Shown here: piece after piece, positions 24,220 to 35,269 of the stretch
How the letters are laid out: each line of letters opens with the position of its first letter
Position numbering within the stretch: position 1 is the stretch's first letter
From: Geosiphon pyriformis
Taxonomy: Eukaryota > Glomeromycota > Glomeromycetes > Archaeosporales > Geosiphonaceae
DNA length: 64,000 bases
Direction of reading: 5' to 3'
Assembly (NCBI GenBank): GCA_016748015.1
Contig: JAAOMT010000778.1
Location: 128,945-192,944, forward strand
Notes under the pieces: generated by a model
Database searches by the model: none
What the model saw: the letters and a program-made list of their open reading frames with translations, nothing else
Told to the model about the DNA's origin: nothing
Made by a program: the position numbers and the translations under genes

Positions 24220-24956
24220 TGTTATGATTGAGACTTATACTTCTTATTAATTATCACATGTATTAGCCACTGATGTCATATGATTAGCCACACTATTTTT
24301 AGAAAGTGATCATTGACCTGATCAATGACCTGACCATTAACCTAACCGTCGACCTAATTATTAACCTGATCAATGATCTGATCAATGACCTGATCATTAA
24401 CCTGATTATTGACCTGATTATTGACCACTTTTGATAGTTATATAAGTGATGAATCTCTTAGTTATAGAAAAGCATGTAATAACAAGTATCTAAATAATCA
24501 AAAATAAATAAAATAACAATTTTCATCTTAATTTTTCTCCTATCACTAATTTTTTTTTTCCTACCTTCAAGTATCTGAACATCTTAAAGATAAAAAATTA
24601 CTTGTTGGCCTTTTTCTGACATATATAATTGTAGCATTTGAAGATTATTTGAATAAACATAACTGAAAAACACAAGTTGATATCTGATATTGAATTCTAA
24701 GAGTGCTGATGTAAGGCATAGAATTATACCAGTGGTGATCAATTGTTGACAGTACGGACTATCCCTCTACCTTCAAATTTCCCAGTTATCTTTGAAAAGA
24801 ATAGCAACTGAGATATTTTATGAGACTGATCTTGCACATTGAATCCATACTCATTCAATTCGCTCTTTAAAGTTGAATTCCCCTTTGATTATTTCTATCA
24901 CCCTACAATCCTGTTCTCCTTTGCTATCCATTAGCTTGTTACTCCAACCCATAACA
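24220..24956 (+). repeat. 5' LTR of element B
   Basis: 737 bp, TGTTATGATTG ... CCATAACA. Carries a run of palindromic TGACCTGATCAATGACC units at about 24303-24430 and then a probable promoter/R region (TATATAAGTGATG at about 24439). Followed by TAAAAGTAGTGCTTCCTGTGAG, which looks like the C/D/E-type primer site with TGG changed to TAG. Confidence 0.85.
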
Positions 24957-25080
24957 TAAAAGTAGTGCTTCCTGTGAGATTGTCAAAATCCACTTTGTTT
25001 TTTATTGTATGAGTGATTATTCATATCTGTCACAATAATCAAAAGAACACTTTAAAGCATACAACAAAAACAATCTAGAC

Positions 25081-26450
25081 TTTATTGAACTTAATTCTTT
25101 GCCCCTCTGCTTGATTTGTTTCCCCATTGAAGAACAATCCAGCAGACAATTCCAAGACTTTTGGAACTGGTTCCTGAATGAGCATTCAGCTGAAATCTAC
25201 ACAGCTTATACAACTTATTACTTTGACCAAGCTTATTTTGAAGACAACTTTGAAGAAAAAAACAACAGTATCAATCAGCTCTTATATTCTACAACCTTTG
25301 AACAACAGCCTCCTGATCTTGAATATCTGAATCATCAAATTTACATTTGGATTGCTGACCATTAATCAATAGTAACTCCCTTTGAAACAGAAGAAAAAAG
25401 CTACCAAACAGCCCCTATTTTTGATCTCTTCTTAAGTGAATCAGAGCACTTCACACAAACAGTTACCCCTAAATCAATAGCTAATGACCCCATGTAAACA
25501 AACATTCTGGCCACTCTCCAAGATATACAAACTGCTCTAAAAGAAGAAACAATACCCCACTACCACTATTTAGAGATGATACACAAGATCCAATTGAATA
25601 ATTGAATGATTTTGAAAGAGCTGCCACAGCCAACCAGTATGATGAAGAATACAAGTTCCAAATCGTTGATGGCTACCTTCAAGGCTCTCCTGCTACCTGG
25701 TTCTCACAGGAAACTGATGCTAATGCTCATCAAAGAATCATTAGATGAATGCCAGCAAATGCCGGAGAAAACAACACTTCTTTCACAACCCAGTTTGAAA
25801 ACAAGTTCAGAACTCCAATCTTGATATCCAAATAGTACATGGAATTAGAAAGAAGAACTCAAGGCCCTGGTGAAATTGTAACTGAATATGCTAAAGCAAT
25901 CAGAAAGTTAATCAAGCATGTAGACTCTAGAAGAAATTGGACAGAAGAGCAAAAGATTCATTCCTTCACAAAAAAATTGAGAACCAATTTATCTTATGCT
26001 CTTTGCCTCTTTTGGCCCTGAAAGACAATCCTACAATAAACATGACCATTGAACTTGCCCAATGAATTGAAGACAACCAAAAAATACATTTGGGATCTAT
26101 ATTTCTAGTTTTTGCTCTTGCTTCTGTTATGGTTCTTGCTCCTTAAATGGCTGCTGTCTCTTTTGCTGCCCAAACTCAAGATTCAAATGAACAATTAATT
26201 GATAGACTCACAGCCAATCTTGCCTGGTTATTAAAACCTTTGGCACAAGCAGTTAGAGATAACCAACAACTACAAAGAACCAGATATGAACCACATTTTA
26301 ATTAGCCCCAGCAACTTCCTTATCAAAAACAGCAAAATCATGGTCCTTCTGTATGTTATAGATGTGGATTAACTGAACATTTCTCAAGAGATTGCAACAA
26401 TCTTCCTTTATCTCCTCCAGTTCCCAAAAATAATGACAATTAAAACAATA
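25081..26450 (+). pseudogene. Gag of element B, broken
   Basis: Acidic/aromatic N-terminal region from about 25081, Ty3-type capsid domain (about 25560-26020, with YLQGSPATWFSQE and TQFENKFRTP), then a Gln/Pro-rich part and a zinc knuckle CYRCGLTEHFSRDC (26354-26395). The reading moves through at least three frames. Stops (for example TGA/TAA/TAG at Trp positions) are single transitions from Trp or Gln. Confidence 0.85.
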
Positions 26451-26643
26451 GACCCATTAACAATAATGCTCTCAATCAAAGACCCAACCATACCAACATC
26501 AATTTCTTTGGAGAGGATCCTCTAGTTGAAGCCACAGTCTATCAGTCTTTAAACTGATAGGTGCACTTTCAAAGAGTGAGAATGCAAGCCAACCAGAAAA
26601 AAATCCCTTTTTTGCTTTTAACTTAACTGATAATAATCATAAC

Positions 26644-27933
26644 ATGGATGAATTAGCAATCAACACTTTTGAATCAACCAGAAAAAAGAAGAAAGCCAAG
26701 GTTGATTTCATTCTAGATCCTAACAAAGCCTCAACTTCCACTGCTGATAACAATGAGCCACCAAAAACCAAAGTTTTTAAGAACCCTCCAAAGTTAAAAT
26801 TCCCAAAAATTGTACAAAAATTTGGACCTTATTCTGTTGTCAAAGATCTCATAAAAACCCCAGCACACATTACCTTTGGCCAGTTAATGACCCATCTACA
26901 GTTCAGAAAAAATCTCTACAAATCTCTAATTCCCAAAAAGAAAACACCAAAGACCAATAAACACTCTTGTTAAGCTGGATTTACTGACAACAACAATGTC
27001 ACTCCTCTAATTTGCAAAGCACAAGTGGCTGGTTACTTCATTGACTTGATCCTAGACAGTGGATTATCTGTTAGTGTAATTGCCAAACACTTCCTTAAAG
27101 CAATTGGCAGAAAAATTGATGAGCCTTCCACTCGACCAATAACCAATATACATGGTGACAAGAAGAAAGATCTGGGCATTGCCAAAGCTATTTCTGTTCA
27201 CATCAATGGCATCAGTATAGAAACTGACATAAAAGTTTCTGAAGCTAAAGAATACACCATTATTGTTGGCAATAAGTGGCTCAAGAAAGCAAAAGCCTTA
27301 CTCGACTATGAACTTTGTAAGCTAATCATAAGATATGGTGAAAAATCCATTGTGGTTAAATATCACTATTGGACAACTCCTCCAGCAACCAAACAAAATC
27401 AAGAAGATGAGCAATCAGAGGAATCAGATAATGAAGAGAGTGATAAAAAAGATGAATAAGAAAAACAAGAAGAAACTGCTGAACTCACATATACCATTTT
27501 CACCAACAATGGCAGGCCACTAAACAATATTAAAGCTGATAGAAAGGGAATCATTATGAATGGCAAGCTGATCTGCTGGCCCTACTATGATATCTTTAGA
27601 AAAACCTTTGACCAAAAACCTGGCAAGAAAGCCAAGTATTATTATTGGTGATATGGTTCTTGTGCCCAGTGCTGGTGCAACCAACCCTTGTATTCTCCAA
27701 GTGATGAATGCAAATCATACCTGATCTATTACAAAGATTGGGAACCAATCAGTTTGATACCTAGAGAAGAATTGAAAGAATTCCAAAAATCCTTTGAAAA
27801 TGAACCACCTGAGATCCAATCACTAGTTGTAGAACAAAGAGAATCCTCTTCAGAAGAAAAAAAAATAAACATTGAAAATTTGCTGACTAGAAACAGCCCA
27901 ATTATCTCAAAAGAAGGTAATACTCCTGGATGA
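26644..27933 (+). pseudogene. Protease region of element B
   Basis: One frame with few stops. A Lys-rich stretch, then the retropepsin domain with the DSG triad at about 27055-27063 in context FIDLILDSGLSVSVI and the flap/IIVGNKWLKKAK block. A long acidic linker (EEDEQSEESDNEESD type) follows, then the DWEPISLIPREEL segment. Coding stops at 27933 because element C starts there. The active-site Asp is retained here, unlike in element C; F keeps the Asp but has DSE. Confidence 0.85.
27930..27933. repeat. Target-site duplication of element C, left copy
   Basis: ATGA precedes the 5' LTR (27930-27933) and ATGA follows the 3' LTR (38019-38022). Removing C and one copy restores CTGG-ATGA-ATTCATGTG, which aligns with the uninterrupted site in element F (CTGGACAAACCCATGTG). 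Confidence 0.9.
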
Positions 27934-28766
27934 TATTACTCATAGAAATATAGGGAATATATATTAGCATAGTTATTAGCCAATCAGAAGTAAACATAGT
28001 AAATGTGGAATTCCAGGATTCCTCGCAGGAATTGCAAGATTCCAGAAATTACAGGATTCTCATGAGGAATTGCAGGATTCCAGAATTCTAGGATTCCTCT
28101 CAAAAAGAATTACAGGATTTCTGTTATGAAGAATTGAGGAATTGAGGAATCTCAATTATGTATATATAGCAGTAATATTAGAAGCTGAAAAAAGCAGACT
28201 TCTCAGTTTAGATTTCATCTAGACAACCTTTCAAACACAATAAATAACTATTTGGTATCACAAACTTAATTCCACTATTAACACTCCATGTAGATAGTAA
28301 TTGATACTTAAACACATTGGAACAATAGCTCTTGATCATGGCTATTGATGAGATACTGACTTGCAAAATTACCTTGGCTTATTCATGATTTTCTTTTATT
28401 CTTTTCTTTATTTTATTTTATTTTGATTTTATTGTTGTGCACTAATTGGTTAAATAAAGTGCTAGATTACTGACATTAAAAATTGCCTGGTAAAAGACCT
28501 CTGTGAGAGGGTAGGACATGTACAGAAGATATGAAATACTTACCAGAGAATTGCTGGCCATCACGCCGAAAGAAGAATTGACAGAATTGCGATTCTGGGA
28601 AGCTATGAATAAAACAACTATTGAATCTCTGTCCATTATACAAAAAACTCAAACCAAAACCTTCAGATACAAAACCTTTAGATTAATAACATCAACGTGA
28701 ATAACTTTTAGCACCAAGTTACAGATTTGTTATTTGATTCAACACCCCAAATACTCATTCATAACA
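27934..28766 (+). repeat. 5' LTR of element C
   Basis: 833 bp; starts TATTACTC (TGTTACT in the 3' copy) and ends TCATAACA. A cluster of GGAATTCCAGGATTCC/GAATTGCAGGATTCC units at about 28008-28160 gives many short palindromes. TATATATAGCAG at about 28159 is a plausible TATA region. Confidence 0.88.
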
Positions 28767-28785
28767 TTTGGTGCTCCCTGTGAGG
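28767..28785 (+). other. Primer-binding site of element C
   Basis: TTTGGTGCTCCCTGTGAGG immediately follows the LTR. The first 16 bases (TTTGGTGCTCCCTGTR) are shared with D and E. It implies a tRNA ending GGGAGCACCA; identity not determined. Confidence 0.75.
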
Positions 28786-28827
28786 TATAATCCTACAGAG
28801 AACCCACATCAACAATTCCATCCAAAA

Positions 28828-30650
28828 ATGACAGAATCAGAAAACATCAGAGCAAACCATCTAGGATTTGTGAAATTTTTATTTCAATATTACTGTCAAC
28901 ATTTGGGATTAACCCATAATCACATATCAGCAGAATCAGCTTTTAATTTTTACGTCAACAAAAAAATTGCTTATCTGTTGGAAACATCCATGAATATTGA
29001 ATCAGCAAGAGAAACTTTTTACAATGAATTAATTCAAAACACCAGTCTACTCACAAATCATAATTTCACATCTATCATTACTAAGATCAACAAAGAAATT
29101 GAACACCACATACAGCAAAGATACCCAATTACTTACACAAGTAAAGGCAAAGAAAAACTACAAACACCAGCAGTAACACCTCAAAGGATACAACCACCCA
29201 CTTGGAAAAAAACTAGAGTTGAGTCCCCAAACAACCCATTCTACCACTATACTCCTGAAAGTGCCATCAATATATTATCAACAGACGCATCTACATCAAA
29301 TGCAACATCAACATTTAAATGTTTCTCATTTCAAAGTAAACAAAAGAAAGAGGATTTACTAGGACCATACAGCGAGTATTTTGAAAGATTTAAATCTCAA
29401 TCGCCAACGCCATCAGGATTTTGATCACCACCACCTTAACCAAATTTCGGAATTGTAAGTCCATAGAAAATTACTGAATTGAAAGAAGAACAAGAAGTAG
29501 AAGAAGAAGAAGAATCTGAGGATCACGAATTTACTTACTAAAACCCGATTCTAGAAAACCCAGAAAGTGAAACTTCAAACTTTTAAATCCAGCCAAATTT
29601 AAACAATCAAGAAAATGACACTCCGAATATTCAAACACCACCAAATCAGAATAATCCAAACTCCAAAGTAATTAATCAATACTTACCTCTAGTTATTATC
29701 ATCGATCAACCACCTGTTGAACCAATTGGCCAGCCCATCCAACTACAGAACTAGCAAAATCAACAACCACCACCAGTACTGCCTCAACAACAATAACAAC
29801 TTTCACTACTACAGCAACAACAAATGGCTTATGCATCCATCACAAAACTCAACAAATTCAATGGTAAAGAAGACAATGCCCAAGTCTGGTTAAATGACGT
29901 AGCCAAAGCCATTACAGCCAATAATTGGGATGATGCTAGAGCGATGCAAGCAATCCCTTATTTTCTTCAGAATACTGCTGATGCATGATATCAAAGTCTT
30001 GCTGTCAAACCCCAAAATTTTAATGGATTCAAAACTGAATTCTTGTGGTACTTTAGCAACAATAATAGTATCAACAAATTAACCAACACCTTTACAATGA
30101 TCAGACAAGAAGACACTGAAGTAGTCACTACCTACTTGGGATGCTTCCATAGAAATCTATGCCAAATATAAGCCATCCAAGCCAACTATTTCACAGCACC
30201 ACAGATTTTAAATCAATTTATTAGAGAATTGCATAGTAGCATCCTACAACAAGTACGTCCAATGCATCCAGTGGACCTTCCAATCACAGTTACATATGCC
30301 AGAGATTTTGAAGCAGCTGAATTAGAAGCTAATTACGCTCAAGCTGTAAATCTAGCAATGAATAGATCATCTGAATTGGATTCCAAATTGAAGCAATTCA
30401 GTGATTCAATTAATCAGAAATTAGAGGAATACTTAGCTGACAATCGCATAATTTATCAATCTCCTCAATAGTGTAATAATCAGGGAAATGTGAATTGTTT
30501 CCAAAATTAGTCACGTCTATCATTGTCATCCAATCAGTCATGGCAGCCAGAGATGTGCATCTGCCACAACTGTGGTAAACAAAGGCACATTAAAGCCAAC
30601 TGCCATACTTATAGCAATTCACGATTGGGAAATCAATATAGAAACTCTGA
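28828..30650 (+). pseudogene. Gag of element C, broken
   Basis: ATG at 28828 begins a helical N-terminal region (198 codons to TGA 29422) like that of element A. The frame continues through stops into the capsid domain starting MAYASITKLNKF (29824), with the WLNDVAKAI and YQSL pattern, and ends with a zinc knuckle CHNCGKQRHIKANC (30562-30603, all ligands intact). Frame 1 is kept from 28828 to here, so damage is mostly point stops. Confidence 0.87.
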
Positions 30651-31795
30651 TTGCCGGTTCTAGATTCTGAACTATCACCCGAATCAAGACCAATACCAAC
30701 CCACTTACCTGCTTATGACACACCAACCAATTTATTAACTGCCAGTTTATCAACTACAGTTACAAGCAATTTATCAGGTGCAGCCACAAGTAATATATCA
30801 ACCACAGCCACCAGCAATCTATCAAACACCCACCATTTAAACACTACCAGCAAACCCAGCTCAAATGACATTAGGAAACCCAAGATTGAGGATTACCCAA
30901 AACTGGAAATTGGCAATAGTTGTACATCAACCAATCCCCAGCTCTTTTCACCAACAATCAGGATCTCATCAGTGGAATTTGGGCACCAGTCCCACCCAAA
31001 ACCCGAATTCTCAACACTATTTAAGCCTCCTGGTAACTCCAGAAGATGTCACATCCAGCAATCCGGAAATTAAACAACAACAACTACCTACCAATAATAT
31101 TCTATCTGCTACAATCACCAAAAATAAATCTTTAGATGCCATCTTTCCATTCGAACTCGAAGAATTGTCAAATGTGCTATTATTTAGTGAAGCTGTACTT
31201 GAAGAGAAACTGATCACTACCATGTATACTGATGCCAAGATTGATGGCCACTTCATCAAATTAATTCTTAACAGTGGTTCAGCAGGCAGCATCATCACAT
31301 GACAACTCATGAATCAATTAGATTGTCAAGTTGATCATGCTACCAGTGCTAGGATTATCACCATGAATAGAGCCACCAAAACCCCAATTGGCAAAATCAA
31401 TGACTTCCCAATTGAAGTCAATGGCATCATAGTATCCATCAAAGTTCTAGTGATGGAAGCCACCTAATATTAAGCTTTAGTTGGTAATGACTGGCTATCC
31501 AAAACCAATTTTATGCTCAATTGGATGACTCAAGAACTAGTACTCAGCCAGAATGATCAACACACACGAGTCCCAGCAATGTGTGGCCATTTCAAACCCA
31601 GCAATGTCAAGACAACAACACTGTTTATTGAATTTGAGGAGGAAGAAAACAAACCAATGTGGAAAGCATATCAAGTATCATGGGCTAATGTTAATTACAA
31701 CAAACTGCTGCCAATACTTTCCTGGGACAACAACAACAATGGAAAAAAAAAACAAAGAGCAAAACTTATCTGGGAAACAGATAACCTGACTTGAA
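30651..31795 (+). pseudogene. Gln-rich linker and protease of element C, active-site Asp lost
   Basis: A Gln/Pro-rich segment (PQVIYQPQPPAIYQ type) leads into a retropepsin-like domain at about 31210-31520: DGHFIKLILNSGSAGSIIT, then GNDWLSKTN. The catalytic DSG is NSG (AAC at 31270-31272), one G-to-A change. Stops at 31300 (TGA) and near 31467-31473. The downstream part is Lys/Asn-rich. Confidence 0.8.
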
Positions 31796-31959
31796 CTGAT
31801 AATGATGAACCGACATTGAGCTGGGAATGAGAAGAAAACAAAGAAAGCAATAAAGGGAAGAAAAAAGAGAAGGAAGAAAAAACAACACTTACCAACACTA
31901 CTGCTCATAACTTATACACCTATTCATCACTACCAACTAATTATTATTGACCAAAGCTG

Positions 31960-32640
31960 ATATGTGTTAATTGTGGCAAGAAATTGTTGTCAATAGATGC
32001 ATACTATGATGATGATGAGGAATATTTAATGGCCACCAGATTCTACTGCCACACATGCATCATAGAGTGCTTTGGATGACCGAAACAATGAGGAAAGTGG
32101 GACAATCAACTATGTCTTGCATGTGGAACTATCTTACTTGACGAAGGAATGTGGAATAACATTCCTGAGTGGGGAGGAACATGTGACGAGACATGCCAAT
32201 ACACCATCTTGATAAATGACTAGATATGCAAGGGAACACCAATCAACAACACATGGAAAAAAGCACTACAATAATTGGAAGGGTACTTACATGATGAACA
32301 TGAACTCTGGAGAATGACAAATGTGAAGGCAGAAGGTGTGACAACCAGTGAACTACTAGAAATCAAAAACAACCCCCTATCTCTGTTTGAACCTGAATAC
32401 ATCCTAACATTTGACATATTCGGCAACATTAAGGATGATTTGAAAGAATTCTACGAGCCCTATTAACGGTTGACACCTACTTGAGAAGAACAAGAGCAAT
32501 GGTTGGAAGAAATAAACACTTGACTATGTAACTACTGTTTAATTTCATATGACTTCCAATATTGTAATGAGTGTGACCTCATTTACAATCTGTCACCACA
32601 CATAATTTACACAATCCCAGAGGAAGAGGAATTAATCAGC
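31960..32640 (+). pseudogene. CxxC zinc-ribbon-like modules of element C
   Basis: Same frame as gag and protease. Cys pairs in order: CVNC (31963), CHTC (about 32047), CLAC (about 32115), CDETC (about 32181), CNYC (about 32524), CNEC (about 32560). The CxxC pairs look like knuckles of two or three treble-clef or zinc-ribbon folds. Ty3 pol does not normally have such a block between protease and reverse transcriptase. Several in-frame TGA and a few TAA/TAG stops. Function unknown; nucleic-acid or protein binding is only a guess. Confidence 0.7.
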
Positions 32641-33260
32641 AGCTGTGCATCAGAATCAGAATTGATTTTTAATCCTGATTCAAACTCCAACAATAATGAT
32701 GACGAAAACACCAGTTTCAGTTCCATCCAATATGGTGATAACAATGACAATGATTCCAACTCAGATTTAAACCCCAATTCAGACTATGAACAATATATTG
32801 CACTCTCTGATCTCACCAAGAAACAGGAACTTAAATGGTTTAGTGATAATAATAAAGGTATTATGCCAGATTTGATCTGAGGTATTTAGGAAAAGAGGCC
32901 ATTCAATTGGAACCACATTCACACACCTGCATTGATTTGAAAATAGCACTGGAAATTCCAGCAACAACAATGGTTCAATTAACATCTAGGAATAGTCTAG
33001 CAAAAAGAGGGATAAATATAAGAGGAGGAATAATTGACACAGGATATGTAAGAAATATCATCGCCATGCTACAAAACGACTCAGAAAAGGCCTATATCAT
33101 AGAGCCAAATGAAAAAATAACACAAGCAATCTTCCTGTCTTTGGTTAAAATAGCTCAATTAGTATCTGTAGAAAACAGAAAAGAACTAGAGATAACAGCA
33201 AGAGAGATACAGAGATTTGGATCCATGAGTAGAATAGACATACTAGTCAATATGACAAAG
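32641..33260 (+). pseudogene. dUTPase domain of element C (motif I damaged)
   Basis: An acidic Asn/Ser/Asp linker (32650-32830) precedes a trimeric-type dUTPase, the enzyme that hydrolyses dUTP to dUMP and keeps uracil out of newly made DNA. Motif II reads SRNSLA (about 32987-33004), motif III GIIDTGY (about 33025-33045, with catalytic Asp and Tyr), motif IV KITQAIF (about 33115-33135), motif V FGSMS (about 33219-33233, canonical FGSTG). Motif I (TDAGFDL in family copies) is reduced to FDL by a small deletion near 32870, which also shifts the frame. Elements D and E keep a motif I remnant. Acquired dUTPases are known in some retroviruses and LTR retrotransposons. Confidence 0.85.
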
Positions 33261-35060
33261 GAAGAAATTATTGGCCAAGGAGAAATTATTTCAACAGGTC
33301 AAGCAATTTCCATTCCACCATATGACCAGTACATATTAGCAATAGAAAGAAAGGTAAAAGATCAGGCACAAATTTTTGAAGTAGAAACAAGCTTTTGTGA
33401 AACAGAAGAAGTTGGACTTATCAATATACACATACCAGCCAAGAACCACAACCATATCAAAATTCCCATTTACAACAATACAGGAAATGTTGTAGAGATA
33501 CCAAAAGAAACCACTCTCAGATATTTGACCACTAAAATTGAAGATCAACCACCAAGCATCATTCCAGACTTTTCACAATTGTGTGGATATGTGAATATTA
33601 TATTACAAACAATCTATGGACGGAATGAATGTTATTTGTTACAATCAGAGCAGCTAGAGCAAATGAACATAGAAAATCTAGATCCACTTCAACAGATGCA
33701 ACTAAAGATGTTACTTAACAATTTTAATGACATCTTTGCCAGCAAAAACAAATTTGGCAGAACTGATATTATCCAACACCAGATCAAAACTGGAGATGCA
33801 ATCCCAATCAAACAAAGAGCATACAGAATAGCACCAGCAAGCCATGAGATCATCTGTCAAGAGATTAATCAAATGCTTAACAATAGACTAATCCAATCAT
33901 TAATGAGCTCATGGTTGTTACCAGTAGTACTTATCTGAAAGAAGAATGGAAAGATCAAATTTTGTGTAGACTACAGAAAACTCAATAGAGTCATTTATGG
34001 AGACAATTATCCAACTTCACAGATCCAAGAGTTATTCAATGCTTTTGAAGGAAACAAATGGTTTTCAACATTGGACTTGTATAGTGGTTACTGACAAGTA
34101 GCCATGGATCTAGCTGACAAAGAAAAAATAACACTCACTATAAGAGAGAGAAACTTTGAATTTGAAATAATACCATTTGGCTTAACCAATGCCCCAGCAA
34201 CCTTCCAATGGCTAATGGAAATTGTGTATACTGGCTTATTGTGGAAATCAGTAGTTGTATACTTGGACAACACCAATGTATTCTCAAGAACATTTGATAA
34301 TCATCTCCATCATCTTTAACAAATATTCAAAAGACTGCGATGAGCAGGGTTAAAGCTAAATACACCAAGTGCTTTTTTGGCAAAACAAAACTGAAGTTTC
34401 TGAGACATATAATCAGCAAAGACGGTATCAAGACAAACCCAGACAAGATAGAAATAGTAAAAAACTTTCCAGTGCCAACCAATGGGATTGAACTAAAATC
34501 ATTCTTGGAATTTACAAGCTATTATCATTGCTTCATCAAAAACTTTTCTAAAATAGCTTAGCCACTTAACCATCTACAAACTAAGAACGTGAAATATAAA
34601 TGGATGGAAATGCAACAAAAAGCTTTTGACATTTTAAGAGGAAAGCTCATTCAAGCATCAGTATTGATCTATTCAAATCACAACAAACCATTTATCATTA
34701 CTACTGATGCATTAGGTCAAGCATTGGGAGCAGTACTATCTCAGAAAGGACTGGATGAAAGAGAACATCCAGTAGCATTTGCCAGCTGAAGCTTAACACC
34801 AGCCAAAAAAAACTATGGAACACCAGAACAAAAACACTTAGCGATATACTGGGCAGTCATGGAATGGAAAGAATACTTGAGCCAGAAGTTTGAAATGTAC
34901 ACAGATCACAAAAGATTAACATTATTCCAAAAACAAGAATTTGGAGATAGAAGACAGTCAAGATAGAAAATGGCACTTGCACTATATAATTATACTATAC
35001 ATTATAAAAAGGGAAAAAACAATGGAAATGCTGATGGTTTGTTACAAATAAGACAAATCT
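33261..35060 (+). pseudogene. Reverse transcriptase and RNase H of element C, broken
   Basis: Connecting region, then RT fingers (QHQIKTGDAIPIKQRAYRI, about 33777-33834), palm with FCVDYRKLN and LDLYSGY, PFGLTNAPATFQ, and the YxDD box as YLDN (34260-34271; last Asp is Asn by one G-to-A). A one-base deletion near 34360 shifts the frame. The connection domain and RNase H follow (FIITTDALGQALGAVLSQ, then YTDHKRL; about 34590-35060). Stops include 33936 (TGA), 34559 (TAG) and 34786 (TGA). Confidence 0.88.
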
Positions 35061-35269
35061 AAACATTCCAATTCAAAAAATATAACAAAACCAAACTACA
35101 TCCAACAACAACATAATAAAAGATAAACTCACAAAAATATTAACAACTCAAGCATTATATAAATACTCAACAGTTCAAGGAGAAATTATCTTAAACAGAA
35201 CAAAATAGTATCAAACAACAATCAAAATATTTTATCATCTACCAGAATATATTTTATTGGAAGAATAGA

